In this document: one piece after another, positions 28,218 to 39,036 of the stretch
Numbering within the stretch: the first letter of the stretch is position 1
Layout: each line of letters starts with the position of its first letter
DNA from: Leifsonia sp. ZF2019
GTDB lineage: Bacteria > Actinomycetota > Actinomycetes > Actinomycetales > Microbacteriaceae
Reading direction: 5' to 3'
Assembly (NCBI RefSeq): GCF_019924635.1
Contig: NZ_CP065037.1
Span: 2,108,001 to 2,172,000, forward strand
Length of the DNA stretch: 64,000 nucleotides
Notes under the pieces: model-generated
The model's input: only the letters and a program-made list of their open reading frames with translations
The model's database searches: none
Told to the model about the DNA's origin: nothing
Program-made: the position numbers and the translations under genes

Positions 28218-29504
28218 ATGACACTGAGGATCGACAAGCCGCCGTTCCTCATCGCCCTCGACCTCGTCGCCGCGGTGCTGGCGCTGTACCTGCTGGTGCG
28301 GCCGACCGGTCGGCGTATGCTCGCGGGCCTCCTCGCGGCCGTCGGCGGCGGTCTCCTGGGCTGGCTGGTGGTCTGGATCTCGGACGACGTCTTCGACGTC
28401 TTCGGCGTGGGGCTGACACCGGTGACGACCTTCTGGGCGGCGCTCGGCTTCGCCGGGGTGAGCCTCGCCATCGCGAACCTGTTCCGTTCGCGCTGGTGGC
28501 GCAAGGTGATCGCCGTCGTGAGCATCCCGGTGTTCCTCGCCACCGCCGCGGCCGGCGTGAACGTGGACTTCGGGGCGTACCGTGATCTCAACGACGCGCT
28601 CGGGGTCGTGCCCTACCGGTCCCTCCACCTGCACGCGGAGCGCGGGGAGGTGCTCGACATCGGCACGGACTACGCATCGACGGCGACGCCGGGGCAGACG
28701 GTGCCGGCGAAGGGCGAGATCGGGACCGTGGACATCCCGGGCACCACGTCGCAGTTCCCGGCACGCACCGCCGTCGTCTACCTCCCACCCGTCGCGCTCA
28801 CGGCCAAGCCGCCCGCGCTCCCCGTCCTGTACGCCCTCTCCGGGCAGCCCGGAGCCCCCGCCGACATGTTCACGGCGGGACGTCTCGGTCCCGAGATGGA
28901 TGCCTTCGCGGCGGCGCACGACGGCTACGCGCCGATCGTGGTCGCCGTCGACCAACTCGGCGGCCCCGGCCGCAACCCGATGTGCGTCGACTCGCGGGAG
29001 TACGGCAACTCGGCCAGCTACCTCCTCCACGACGTGCGCGATTGGATCTCGTCGCATCTGCGGGTCAGCAGCGACCCTGCCGCGTGGGGCGTCTTCGGGT
29101 ACTCGCAAGGGGCGACCTGCGCGGTGCAGTTCGCGACGGGACATCCGGAGCTGTTCGGCTCCGCCCTCGCCTCCTCGAGCGAGCTGGGTCCGACTCTCGG
29201 CGACCGCACGCTCACCATCGACACGGGCTTCGGCGGATCGGCGAAGGCCTTCGAGGCCGCGCAGCCGTTGGCCATGATGGCCGCCAACGCGCCGTACAAG
29301 AATTCGACGATCGTGTTCGGGGTCGGGCAGAACGACGCCAAGTACACGGCGTTCGCCCGCACGCTCCACGCGGCCGCGCAGAAGGCGGGCATCCACAGCG
29401 AGCTGCTGATCTCCCCGGGCACGGCTCATGATTGGAACACGGTGCGGCACACCCTGCACGACGGCTTCCCGGCCATCGCCAGGGAGATGGGACTCGGCCG
29501 ATGA
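28218..29504 (+). CDS. Membrane-anchored alpha/beta-hydrolase (putative esterase)
   Basis: A 428-residue protein with about four N-terminal transmembrane helices (residues 10-115) and an extracytoplasmic esterase D/mycolyltransferase-like alpha/beta-hydrolase domain. The nucleophile elbow is GYSQG near residue 296, and the catalytic His is in SPGTAHDWN near the C-terminus. The ATG at 28218 lacks a close ribosome binding site. AGGAGAGG at 28191-28198 sits 7 nt before an in-frame CTG at 28206, which would add four residues. It overlaps the DUF2156 gene by 4 bp (ATGA). Coupling to an aminoacyl-phosphatidylglycerol synthase-like gene suggests action on membrane lipids or aminoacyl esters (inference). 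Confidence 0.85.
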   Translation: MTLRIDKPPFLIALDLVAAVLALYLLVRPTGRRMLAGLLAAVGGGLLGWLVVWISDDVFDVFGVGLTPVTTFWAALGFAGVSLAIANLFRSRWWRKVIAVVSIPVFLATAAAGVNVDFGAYRDLNDALGVVPYRSLHLHAERGEVLDIGTDYASTATPGQTVPAKGEIGTVDIPGTTSQFPARTAVVYLPPVALTAKPPALPVLYALSGQPGAPADMFTAGRLGPEMDAFAAAHDGYAPIVVAVDQLGGPGRNPMCVDSREYGNSASYLLHDVRDWISSHLRVSSDPAAWGVFGYSQGATCAVQFATGHPELFGSALASSSELGPTLGDRTLTIDTGFGGSAKAFEAAQPLAMMAANAPYKNSTIVFGVGQNDAKYTAFARTLHAAAQKAGIHSELLISPGTAHDWNTVRHTLHDGFPAIAREMGLGR

Positions 29505-32128
29505 GTGACGACGAGCAGCAGGCGACGCGCGAGCAGCCGACACCCGAGCAGCCCACACCCGAGCAGTCCACACTCGAGCGACCGGCGCCCGAGCGGGCGC
29601 GGGAGCCCTTGCCCCTGACCGGGACCCTCGCTGTGCAGACGCAGGAGCGTCCTGTGCACCGGGTGGGGCGCATCATCGCGCGCTATCCGTTCACCGCCGG
29701 GATCACGCTGCTCGTGCTGGTCTTGGCGCTGGTCACGGGGCCCCTCCACGGTCCCCACCGACCGCTGCGCATCTGGGTGGGGACCGGCGCTGCCCAGATC
29801 GCGGACGGGCACTGGTGGTCGCCCCTCACGTCCGTCCTGTTCACGAGCAATCTCGCGGAGCTGATCGTCACGCTCGTGCTCCTCGTCGTGCTCGTCGGCG
29901 CCTCCGAGCACCTGATGCGGACGTGGCGCACCGCGCTCGCCTTCGTGGTCACACCGGTCATCGGAATCGTGCTCGGCTCGGCTCTCCAGCTGCTCGGCGC
30001 CCAGACGGGTGAGATGTGGTCCAGCAACGTGCACCGCTTCGTATCGCTCGATTCCTTCACGGCGATCGGCGGCACGATCATGGCGGCGAGCGCGTTCGCC
30101 GGCCCGCTGTGGCGGCGGCGCATCCGGGTGATGACGCTGCTCGTGGCGATCATGTTCCTGCTCTACTCGGGCTTCCCCTCCGACCTCGACCGGCTGCTGG
30201 CCGTGCTCGCCGGACTCGCGGTCGGCGCACTGCTGAACCGGTCCGGCCGCGCGCGCGGCTGGCGACGCAGCTCCCATCACGAGATCCGGGTGCTGCTCGC
30301 GTCGGCCGTGACCATCACCGCGATCGGACCGGTGATCGGCCTGCTGACCCGCTCGCGCTACGGTCTGCTGTCGCCGATCGGCCTGCTCTTCAGCGACGAC
30401 GTCGCGAACCGCGGCAACGTCCTGGAGCGCTGCCAGGCGTTCGCGGTGACCCGGGACTGCGTCCGCGAGATCACGCTGGAGCGGATCAACGGCTTGGGGC
30501 CCGTGCTGCTGTCGGTGCTGCCCCTGCTCGTGCTGCTGGTCGCCGCCTTCGGGCTCCTGCGCGGTCGGCGATTCGCCGTGTGGCTCGCGGTGGGCGTCAA
30601 CGGCCTGCTCGCCGTGCTCTCCATGCTCTACTTCGGCATCCTCCCGGTCGCGGGCGCCGCCACCCGCGCCGCGCTCTCGCCCCGGTATTGGGAGGTGACG
30701 GCGATCCTCGCGATCTCGTCCGCCGTCCCCCTGGTGATGGCCATCCTCCTCATCGTCCTCCGCCGGCACTTCCCGGTGCTGCCGACGGCCCGCGCCGTGC
30801 GCCGCTACCTGATCACGGTGGTGGGGTCCGCCGTGGGGCTCGCCGCGCTGTACGTGCTCGTCGGGTGGCTCCAGCGCGACACCGGGTTCACGCGGCCGAT
30901 CGACATCGGCGACCTCCTCGACGACGTCTTCGAGCGCTTCGTCCCCGTGAGCTTCCTGCGTCGGGAGCCCGTGCAGTACCTCCCGACGACGCCGCTGGCC
31001 TCTCTCGTGTACCACAACATCGGTACCCTGTTCTGGTTGATCGCGATCATCGCGGCCCTCCCTCCCATGCTCGGCCGCGGGACCATCGGCCGCTCCCCGG
31101 ACGAAGCGGCCCGGGTGCGCGACAGCCTCCTGCGCGGCGGGGGAGACGCGCTCTCCTTCATGGCGACCTGGCCCGGCACGAGCCACTGGTTCGACGGCCC
31201 GGAGGGCGGTGCCATCGCCTACCGGGTGGTCGGCCGTGTCGCCATCACGACGGGCGGCCCGTTCGGCGCACCGCCCCCGCACGACGGCACCATCGAACGA
31301 TTCGCCCGGTTCTGCGACGACAACGGCTGGATCCCCGTCTTCTACAGCGTGGAGGACGACTACCAGCCGCTCTTCGAGCGCATGGGCTGGTCGACGATGA
31401 CCGTCGCGGAGGAGACGGTGATCCGCCCGCAGAACTGGGCGACCACCGGCAAGAAGTGGCAGGACGTCCGCACCTCCATCAACCGTGCGCAGCGAGCGGG
31501 GATCCGTGCCGAGTGGACATCGTACCCGGCGCTGCCGCTCAGTGCGACGGTCCAGATCTCCGACATCTCGGAGCAGTGGGTGGCCGAGAAGGACCTGCCC
31601 GAGATGGGGTTCACGCTGGGCGGCATCGACGAGCTCCGCGATCCGGCGGTGCGCCTCATGCTCGCCATCGACGAGAGCGGTCGCATCGAGGGCGTGACCA
31701 GCTGGCTCCCCACCTGGCGCGACGGCGTCGTGATCGGCTGGACCCTCGACTTCATGCGGCGTCGGCCGGGAAGCATCAACGGAGTGATGGAGTTCCTCAT
31801 CGCGGAGTCCGCCACCCGCATGAAGGCGGACGGTGTGGAGTTCATGAGCCTCTCGGCCGCGCCCCTCGCGCACACGGCGGGGACCCCCGACGGAGAGAAG
31901 AGCGGGATGGACCGCATCCTGGGCTACCTCAGCACCTCGCTCGAGCCGGTCTACGGGTTCCGCTCGCTGCTCAACTTCAAGCAGAAGTTCCAGCCCGAGC
32001 TGCACCCGCTGATCATGGCCTACCCCGACCCGGTCGCGCTGCCGGAGATCGGGATCGGCCTGGTGCGCGCCTACCTCCCCGATCTGTCGGTGCGCCAGGC
32101 GGCGTCGCTGGCGCGCGGTCGCTCCTGA
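29501..32128 (+). CDS. DUF2156 / phosphatidylglycerol lysyltransferase-like integral membrane protein
   Basis: An 875-residue protein. A Pro/Glu/Gln-rich repeat tail (residues 1-35) is followed by a rhomboid-like membrane block (about 65-240), further helices to about 530, and a cytoplasmic C-terminal domain (about 545-860) related to the double-GNAT domain of MprF/LysX. That domain adds amino acids from aminoacyl-tRNA to phosphatidylglycerol; blocks include ALSFMATWPGTSHWF, KKWQDVRTSINRAQRAG and SMNLA-like SLSAAPLAH. Such modification lowers negative surface charge and protects against cationic peptides. Which amino acid is used cannot be read here. It is translationally coupled to the upstream esterase. 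Confidence 0.85.
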   Translation: MSDDEQQATREQPTPEQPTPEQSTLERPAPERAREPLPLTGTLAVQTQERPVHRVGRIIARYPFTAGITLLVLVLALVTGPLHGPHRPLRIWVGTGAAQIADGHWWSPLTSVLFTSNLAELIVTLVLLVVLVGASEHLMRTWRTALAFVVTPVIGIVLGSALQLLGAQTGEMWSSNVHRFVSLDSFTAIGGTIMAASAFAGPLWRRRIRVMTLLVAIMFLLYSGFPSDLDRLLAVLAGLAVGALLNRSGRARGWRRSSHHEIRVLLASAVTITAIGPVIGLLTRSRYGLLSPIGLLFSDDVANRGNVLERCQAFAVTRDCVREITLERINGLGPVLLSVLPLLVLLVAAFGLLRGRRFAVWLAVGVNGLLAVLSMLYFGILPVAGAATRAALSPRYWEVTAILAISSAVPLVMAILLIVLRRHFPVLPTARAVRRYLITVVGSAVGLAALYVLVGWLQRDTGFTRPIDIGDLLDDVFERFVPVSFLRREPVQYLPTTPLASLVYHNIGTLFWLIAIIAALPPMLGRGTIGRSPDEAARVRDSLLRGGGDALSFMATWPGTSHWFDGPEGGAIAYRVVGRVAITTGGPFGAPPPHDGTIERFARFCDDNGWIPVFYSVEDDYQPLFERMGWSTMTVAEETVIRPQNWATTGKKWQDVRTSINRAQRAGIRAEWTSYPALPLSATVQISDISEQWVAEKDLPEMGFTLGGIDELRDPAVRLMLAIDESGRIEGVTSWLPTWRDGVVIGWTLDFMRRRPGSINGVMEFLIAESATRMKADGVEFMSLSAAPLAHTAGTPDGEKSGMDRILGYLSTSLEPVYGFRSLLNFKQKFQPELHPLIMAYPDPVALPEIGIGLVRAYLPDLSVRQAASLARGRS
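29531..29590 (+). repeat. 15-bp tandem repeats coding for a PEQPT-type tail
   Basis: Four consecutive 15-bp units (29531, 29546, 29561, 29576), the first two differing at one base and the later ones more diverged, encode EQPTP-like repeats at the N-terminus of the DUF2156 protein. Confidence 0.75.
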
Positions 32129-32138
32129 CCATGCGTGG

Positions 32139-32151
32139 TACCCTCGTTCCT
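32139..32151 (+). promoter_or_regulatory. -10 box for the leuA leader transcript
   Basis: TACCCT at 32139-32144 lies 7 nt before the GTG of the leader peptide, the same spacing seen at other leaderless starts in this window. Confidence 0.5.
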
Positions 32152-32177
32152 GTGTACGGTCTGCTCCTTCTTAGCTG

Positions 32178-32193
<16 letters not shown>
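32152..32193 (+). CDS. leuL: Leucine leader peptide upstream of leuA
   Basis: A 13-codon open frame encoding (M)YGLLLLSCRDES, with four consecutive leucine codons (CTG CTC CTT CTT, 32161-32172) and a TAG stop. No ribosome binding site precedes the GTG, but a -10 box 7 nt upstream predicts a leaderless message starting at this GTG. An in-frame ATG at 32131 would give a 20-residue version if transcription starts further upstream. It lies 70 bp before leuA and its 3' half forms one arm of a perfect hairpin. Leucine-rich leaders of this kind couple leucyl-tRNA supply to leucine biosynthesis. Confidence 0.8.
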
Positions 32194-34038
<1,845 letters not shown>

Positions 34039-34098
34039 CACCGGTTCGCGTCGAACGCCGTCCGCGGGAGCGGGCGGCGTTCGTGCCTGCGGGAGCGA

Positions 34099-34860
34099 TC
34101 AGGCGTCGGCGTCCGCGTCCGGCTTGTCGATGCGGTAACGCGGGATGGCACCCGTGTCCGTCCTGTCGTCGACGTGGGTCTCGGGCGGCCGGGTCGCGAA
34201 TCGGCGCCAGCGCACCCGGGGCAGGCGCCCCAGCTCGCGCTGCTCCGGCAGGCTCCAGCCGAATCGGACGGCGAGCAGGCGGATGACGAGGGTGACGAGC
34301 ACGCACACGATCGCCGCGATGGTGAGCGGAACACCGAGGTCGATCAGCACGACCAGCACGACCGTGCCCGCGCCGGCGGCGACGGCGTAGAGCGACCCCA
34401 CGTGCATCAGCGCGATCGGGAGGTTCAGCAGGACGTCCCGCAGGATCGAACCGCCGACCGCCGCGACGACTCCCACGAAGATGGCGGGCACCTCCGGGAG
34501 GCCGAGCGACAGGGCCTTGCTCGCGCCGATCGCACCGAAAAGGCCGATGGTCAGGGCGTCGAGGAACGTGATCAGCGGGTCGAGCCGCCGGAAGAGCCGC
34601 ACCAGCAGCATCCCGACCAGTGCGGCGAACACGGTCGCCGGCAGGTACCAGTTCGACTGCAGGGCGACCGGGGTCACGGTGAGCAGCAGGTCACGGAGCA
34701 GACCCCCGCCGACCCCGGTCGCCACGCCGATGATCGCCACGCCGAGCAGGTCGAGCCGTCGATCCCGGAAACCGGATGCGAACATCGCCCCCTGCAGGCT
34801 GCCGATGCCGACGGCGACGAGGTCTCCCCAGAGCGGGATGATCAGGGCGGTGGTGCTCAC
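34099..34860 (-). CDS. TRIC-type cation channel family protein (UPF0126)
   Basis: A 253-residue membrane protein with two repeats of three helices plus a seventh, the TRIC/UPF0126 fold. Repeat landmarks are [12 protein letters not shown] near residue 50 and a matching [11 protein letters not shown] near 135, each with the glycine-rich kink and Arg-Asp that line the pore in TRIC channels. The last ~55 residues are a charged cytoplasmic tail. Bacterial homologues conduct potassium in vitro; the physiological role is unclear. The GTG at 34860 is taken as start; GTG at 34866 is an alternative. It is divergent from recO. Confidence 0.85.
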   Translation of the reverse strand: MSTTALIIPLWGDLVAVGIGSLQGAMFASGFRDRRLDLLGVAIIGVATGVGGGLLRDLLLTVTPVALQSNWYLPATVFAALVGMLLVRLFRRLDPLITFLDALTIGLFGAIGASKALSLGLPEVPAIFVGVVAAVGGSILRDVLLNLPIALMHVGSLYAVAAGAGTVVLVVLIDLGVPLTIAAIVCVLVTLVIRLLAVRFGWSLPEQRELGRLPRVRWRRFATRPPETHVDDRTDTGAIPRYRIDKPDADADA

Positions 34861-34908
34861 AGTCACTTCTACCACGCGGCGCTGGCCGCGACTGTCGGTC
34901 TCGCGCGA

Positions 34909-34920
34909 GATAATCGGGAG
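34909..34920 (+). promoter_or_regulatory. -10 box of leaderless recO transcript
   Basis: GATAAT at 34909-34914 is followed by 6 nt and the GTG of recO at 34921, with no ribosome binding site. Confidence 0.5.
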
Positions 34921-35694
34921 GTGCCTGTCTATCGTGATGAAGCCGTCGTGCTGCGCACCCACAAGCTGGGGGAAGCCGATCGCATCGTCACGCTGCTCAG
35001 CCGCCAGCACGGCAAGATCCGTGCCGTGGCGAAGGGCGTTCGCCGCACGGCGTCGCGCTTCGGGTCGCGCCTCGAACCGTTCATGGTGGCGGACATCCAG
35101 CTGTATGAGGGCCGCACCCTCGACGTCGTCACGCAGGCGGAGTCGCTGGGGGGCTACGGTGCGCTGATCGCGGACGACTACGCAAGCTACACGGCCGCGA
35201 ACGCGATGGTCGAGGCTGCGGACCGTCTCACCGACGCCGAGGCGTCGCTGCAGCAGTACCTGCTGCTCGTCGGCGCCCTCCGCTCCCTGTCCCGCCGCGA
35301 GCACACGCCGACGCTCACGCTCGACTCGTACCTGCTGCGGGCGCTGTCGCTGGCCGGCTGGGCGCCGAGCTTCCTCGACTGCGCGCGTTGCGGCCGCCCC
35401 GGCCCCCACGAGCACATCGTCGTGCAGCTCGGGGGCGTGGTCTGCCCCGAGTGCGCGCCGCACGGGGCGCCGCGCGTGGACATGGCGACGATCGACCTCC
35501 TCGGCGCCCTGCTCACCGGGGACTGGGCGGCCGCCGAGGCGGCGGACGAGGGGACGCGCTCCAAAGCGGACGGCGTCGTCTCGGCGTACACCCAATGGCA
35601 CCTCGAGCGCGGCCTGCGCTCCCTCCAGCACGTGCACCACGACGCCCCCGCCGACGCCGCGCAGCGACGGCTCGATCGGAAGGGGAGCGCATGA
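34921..35694 (+). CDS. recO: DNA repair protein RecO
   Basis: A 257-residue recombination mediator that loads RecA with RecR. The N-terminal OB fold runs to about residue 80 ([20 protein letters not shown]). A helical domain follows, with a four-Cys zinc motif: [12 protein letters not shown] and VVCPEC, about residues 155-180. The GTG start is set by the family's N-terminus and the -10 box 6 nt upstream. It overlaps uppS by 4 bp (ATGA), the standard actinobacterial recO-uppS pair. Confidence 0.95.
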   Translation: MPVYRDEAVVLRTHKLGEADRIVTLLSRQHGKIRAVAKGVRRTASRFGSRLEPFMVADIQLYEGRTLDVVTQAESLGGYGALIADDYASYTAANAMVEAADRLTDAEASLQQYLLLVGALRSLSRREHTPTLTLDSYLLRALSLAGWAPSFLDCARCGRPGPHEHIVVQLGGVVCPECAPHGAPRVDMATIDLLGALLTGDWAAAEAADEGTRSKADGVVSAYTQWHLERGLRSLQHVHHDAPADAAQRRLDRKGSA

Positions 35695-36539
35695 GCCCCA
35701 AGCCATACACGCACAAGGATGCGGTCGAGTACCGCCCCCTCGATTGGACCGGCGTCTACCCGCCGCCGCTTCCCGCCGCCGCGGTGCCGGCGCACGTGGC
35801 GATCGTCATGGACGGCAACGGCCGGTGGGCCAATCGGCAGGGCCTGACGCGCATCGAGGGCCACCGCGCGGGGGAGGCCTCGCTGCTCGACGTCGTGGCC
35901 GGCGCGATCCAGATCGGTGTCAAGCACCTCAGCGTCTACGCCTTCTCCACCGAGAACTGGAAGCGCTCGCCCGACGAGGTCCGCTTCCTCATGGGCTTCA
36001 ACAGGGACGTTCTGCACCGCAGGCGCGATCAGCTGAACGAGTGGGGCGTGCGGGTCCGTTGGGCCGGCCGCAAGCCGCGCTTGTGGGGGTCGGTCATCAA
36101 GGAGCTGCAGTACGCCGAGCAGCTCACCGCCGGGAACGATGTTCTCACCCTGACGATGTGCGTCAACTACGGAGGCCGCACCGAGATCGCCGACGCCGTG
36201 CGCTCGATCGCCGAGGAGGTCGCCGCAGGGAGGCTCAAGCCGTCCGCCGTGGGGGAGAAGACCATCCAGCGTCATCTCTACCTGCCCGACATGCCGGATG
36301 TCGACCTGTTCGTGCGGAGCTCGGGGGAGCAGCGCACGAGCAACTTCCTCCTCTGGCAGAGCGCGTACGCCGAGATGGTGTTCCTCGATACGCTGTGGCC
36401 GGACTTCAGCCGCACCGATCTCTGGGAGGCCGTCGGACTCTACGCGGGACGCAACCGGCGGTTCGGCGGAGCGATCGACACGCCCACCGCCGGGGCCGCC
36501 GATGGCGCGCGTTCCTCCGCCTCGGCGGGTTCGGAATAG
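35691..36539 (+). CDS. uppS: Isoprenyl transferase (undecaprenyl/decaprenyl diphosphate synthase)
   Basis: A 282-residue cis-prenyltransferase that makes the long-chain lipid carrier for cell-wall synthesis from isopentenyl diphosphate. The active-site block is [14 protein letters not shown] with the catalytic Asp (near residue 40). Later blocks are [24 protein letters not shown] and [27 protein letters not shown]. The N-terminal 30-residue extension and a C-terminal Ala/Ser tail are common in Actinobacteria. Product chain length cannot be told from sequence. Confidence 0.95.
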   Translation: MSPKPYTHKDAVEYRPLDWTGVYPPPLPAAAVPAHVAIVMDGNGRWANRQGLTRIEGHRAGEASLLDVVAGAIQIGVKHLSVYAFSTENWKRSPDEVRFLMGFNRDVLHRRRDQLNEWGVRVRWAGRKPRLWGSVIKELQYAEQLTAGNDVLTLTMCVNYGGRTEIADAVRSIAEEVAAGRLKPSAVGEKTIQRHLYLPDMPDVDLFVRSSGEQRTSNFLLWQSAYAEMVFLDTLWPDFSRTDLWEAVGLYAGRNRRFGGAIDTPTAGAADGARSSASAGSE

Positions 36540-36568
36540 CTGCAGCCGTGCGGGATGTTGGAACCAGT

Positions 36569-37240
36569 GTGAGCGAACCCATCAAGATCGACATCTGGTC
36601 CGACATCGCGTGCCCGTGGTGCTATATCGGCAAGCGCAAGTTCGAAGCGGGCAGCGGCCTCTTCGCCGGCGCGGGAGACGGACGCGACGTGGAGGTCGAG
36701 TACCACTCCTTCGAGCTTTCGCCGGACACCCCCGTCGACTTCGACGGCAGCGAGGTCGACTTCCTCTCCGGGCACAAGGGCCTTCCCGCCGATCAGGTCG
36801 AGCAGATGCTCGAGCGCGTCACAGGCATCGCCTCGTCCGTCGGACTCGACTACGACTTCGAGCACCTCAAGCACACCAACACGGTCAAGGCGCATGAGCT
36901 CCTCCACTTCGCCAAGGCCCACGGCAAGCAGCTCGAGCTCGCAGAGCGCCTGTTCCAGGCCTATTTCGTCGAGGGCGGCCACGTGGGCCGCATCGAGGAC
37001 CTGGCCGATCTCGCCGCCTCCGTCGGTCTCGACCGCGCCGAGGCCATCACCGCCCTCGAGTCGGAGCAGTACCTCCCGGCCGTCCGTGAGGACCAGCGCA
37101 CCGCCGGTGAGTTCGGTATCAACGGCGTGCCATTCTTCGTCATAGACGGCAAATACGGCGTCTCCGGCGCGCAGGACGCCGCCACCTTCGCCCAGGTGCT
37201 GGAGCAGGTCTGGAACGAGCGCGCGGCGGTGACCGCGTGA
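36569..37240 (+). CDS. DsbA family oxidoreductase (FrnE-like)
   Basis: A 223-residue thioredoxin-fold protein with the active-site CPWC (near residues 15-18) preceded by IDIWSDIA, an all-helical insertion, and the cis-Pro loop NGVPFFVIDG. There is no signal peptide, so it works in the cytoplasm, as FrnE-type isomerases/oxidoreductases do. The GTG at 36569 is 29 bp after uppS and no ribosome binding site is clear. Its stop overlaps the start of a 40-residue Cys-containing protein, suggesting a functional pair. Confidence 0.9.
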   Translation: MSEPIKIDIWSDIACPWCYIGKRKFEAGSGLFAGAGDGRDVEVEYHSFELSPDTPVDFDGSEVDFLSGHKGLPADQVEQMLERVTGIASSVGLDYDFEHLKHTNTVKAHELLHFAKAHGKQLELAERLFQAYFVEGGHVGRIEDLADLAASVGLDRAEAITALESEQYLPAVREDQRTAGEFGINGVPFFVIDGKYGVSGAQDAATFAQVLEQVWNERAAVTA

Positions 37241-37359
37241 CCGGCGCTGCTGATTCGGCCGCGGTCGCCGCGGCCGCGACGCCGCCGGTCACCCTCATCC
37301 CCCTCGGCGACGCCTCCGCCGCCTCCTGCGACGGCGACTCCTGCGCCCTCCCCGGCTGA
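37237..37359 (+). CDS. Small hypothetical protein (40 aa) with C-terminal Cys-x4-Cys
   Basis: A 40-codon frame starting with GTG inside the stop of the DsbA-like gene (GTGA overlap) and ending TGA at 37359. The first half is Ala-rich. The second half reads VTLIPLGDASAAS and ends with a CDGDSCALPG tail carrying two cysteines four residues apart. Support comes from the 4-bp translational coupling and non-random composition; I know no function. The neighbouring thiol oxidoreductase makes the cysteine pair a plausible partner or substrate (inference). Confidence 0.55.
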   Translation: MTGAADSAAVAAAATPPVTLIPLGDASAASCDGDSCALPG

Positions 37360-37377
37360 GGTCCACTCCCGCCTGAG

Positions 37378-37436
37378 CAGCGGGGTCGCATGCTGTCGGA
37401 CTGGCGCGTCCATCACGGCAGTACGCGACCCCGCTG
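37378..37436. other. 12-bp perfect inverted repeat at the convergent gene ends
   Basis: CAGCGGGGTCGC (37378-37389) and its exact complement (37425-37436) flank a 35-nt loop, spanning the stop codon of the endonuclease-like gene. It may act as a bidirectional terminator, though neither side has a T-run. Confidence 0.5.
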
Positions 37437-38339
37437 TTGCGCGAGAACGCGACGCACGCGGTCGACGGCCGGCCGGGAGCCGCGCGCGACATGGGAGCGA
37501 TTGATGCGAACCACGCGCCATCCGGCCTGCTCGAGCGCCCAGAGGCGATCGACGTCCCGCTCGTACTGCACCGGATCGGTGCGGTGATGGTCGCCGTCGT
37601 ACTCGACGACCACCCGCTCGACCGGATAGACGAGATCGCCGTGCAGCACGAGGCCGCCGGCGGTGAAGACGGGCAGATTGACCGCGGGCTCGGGGAGCCC
37701 GGCGTCGACGAGCATGAGACGCAGCAGGGACTCCATCGGCGAATCCGTCCCCGGCCGCAGTAGCTCGACGGCCTGACGCAACCGGCGGACTCCCGGCCGG
37801 GTCCTGGCATCCTCGACCGCGCCACGCAACGCATCGACCGAGCTGAGGGGCGAACGCCTGCGAAGGCACGCGTCGCCCGCCAGCACGAGCTCGGTCACCG
37901 ACAGCTCCGCCGCGAGCTCCACCCAGGTCTCCTCGACGGAGGGCACGCGCAGGCCGTGGACCAGGGTCACCTCATCCGCGGTGATCCGCAGTTTGTGCCC
38001 GACGATCCCGACGCCGCGCGGCGCGCGGCCTCCACGGAGCGTCGCGACGTGCAGCGGCCCACCCGCCCGGAGCCGACCGGGCAGCGACAGGCCGTGCAGA
38101 GCCGCAGCGGTGGAGTGACTGAAGCACTGCGTGGCCGGCATGGCCGCGCGGTACGCTCGGCAGGCACCCTCGAGACTCCCGTCACGGTCGGCGTGCGGCA
38201 CGCGTACGCCGTGGTGCGGCCGGGCAAGGTCGCCGCGTCGGAGTCGACCGTCGTTCACCCCGGCGGAGCGGGCGGTCGCGGTCGAGAAGGCCGGGGAGCG
38301 GAGGATCGGGGGCAACGGTTCTGGTCTGCGCATGCCCAC
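37413..38339 (-). CDS. Endonuclease-domain (DUF559/Vsr-like) protein
   Basis: A 308-residue protein. The N-terminal two-thirds resemble the AbiEi-type winged-helix/transcription-regulator region found in many actinobacterial proteins (FSHSTAAALHGLSLP). The C-terminal ~100 residues look like a PD-(D/E)xK-fold domain with VERVVVEYDGDHHRTDP and QAGWRVVRINRSHV, as in Vsr and DUF559. Such proteins are common, numerous and uncharacterised in Microbacteriaceae; no DNA methylase or antitoxin partner is next to this one. The GTG at 38339 and an ATG at 38333 are both possible starts. Confidence 0.7.
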   Translation of the reverse strand: MGMRRPEPLPPILRSPAFSTATARSAGVNDGRLRRGDLARPHHGVRVPHADRDGSLEGACRAYRAAMPATQCFSHSTAAALHGLSLPGRLRAGGPLHVATLRGGRAPRGVGIVGHKLRITADEVTLVHGLRVPSVEETWVELAAELSVTELVLAGDACLRRRSPLSSVDALRGAVEDARTRPGVRRLRQAVELLRPGTDSPMESLLRLMLVDAGLPEPAVNLPVFTAGGLVLHGDLVYPVERVVVEYDGDHHRTDPVQYERDVDRLWALEQAGWRVVRINRSHVARGSRPAVDRVRRVLAQQRGRVLP

Positions 38340-38484
38340 ACGCTGTCACCCCGACGCTGGCCGTTCGGGGTTATCCACAGGCGCCCGGATCACGGGGGTC
38401 TCGAACTGCCGGAAAGCGGAGCGCGAAGCGGCTGTTTGGGACCCCTGTGTCATGCGCCGGTGTCAGTCGCCGGGGTCTGGCGGG

Positions 38485-39003
38485 CTACTCGGGGTCGGTG
38501 ATGTCGGCGACGGTGGCGGAATAGGCGCGGATCACCTCGTCGGCGTCGACGAAGAGGGAGAGGCCGTGCTCACCGGCGCCCATGGAGACACGGCGGCCGA
38601 CGATGCAGGCGTCGGCGATGACGGGCCACGCGGTGGTGCTGCCGAAGGGCGTGATGGTTCCCCGCTCGTAGCCGGTCGCGGCGAGGGCGACGGAGGCGTC
38701 GGGGAGCTGAAGCTTGTTGACCTGCAGGAGGCCGCGCAGCTTGGGCCACGAGATCTTGCGGCCGCCGGGGACGAGCGCGAAGACGAAGGTGTCGTCGCTG
38801 CGCTTGACCACGAGAGTCTTGACGATGTCGCCGGGGCCGATCCCGAGGAGGGTCGCCGCCTCCTCGAGGCTGCGTGCCGCGGGGCGCTCGACGATGTCGA
38901 TGGGGACACCGCGGGCCGCCGCGTCGGCCTCCACGCGGGCGCGACCGCCATCCACAGGCGCGCCGGACGCGCTGTTCTCCACTGTTTCCGGGCTCTCGGC
39001 CAT
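38485..39003 (-). CDS. YbaK/EbsC family aminoacyl-tRNA deacylase-like protein
   Basis: A 172-residue protein of the Ybak/ProX trans-editing family, which removes mischarged amino acids from tRNA (for example Cys or Ala from tRNA-Pro). Characteristic blocks are GDIVKTLVVKR with the conserved Lys, FALVPGGRKISWPKL and YERGTITPFG. The N-terminal ~20 residues are a disordered-looking extension. The exact tRNA substrate is not inferable. It is divergent from dusB, 33 bp apart. Confidence 0.88.
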   Translation of the reverse strand: MAESPETVENSASGAPVDGGRARVEADAAARGVPIDIVERPAARSLEEAATLLGIGPGDIVKTLVVKRSDDTFVFALVPGGRKISWPKLRGLLQVNKLQLPDASVALAATGYERGTITPFGSTTAWPVIADACIVGRRVSMGAGEHGLSLFVDADEVIRAYSATVADITDPE

Positions 39004-39036
39004 GGTTCAGCACGCTTTCTGGGAGAATCGGATCAG

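Noticed and set aside
29531..29590. 15-bp repeats as a mobile or CRISPR-like array
   Set aside because: The units are adjacent without spacers, in frame, and encode a disordered protein tail.
38371..38379. Perfect DnaA box TTATCCACA
   Set aside because: It is a single copy in a 145-bp gap with no cluster of boxes, AT-rich stretch or dnaA/dnaN genes, so it is not evidence of a replication origin.
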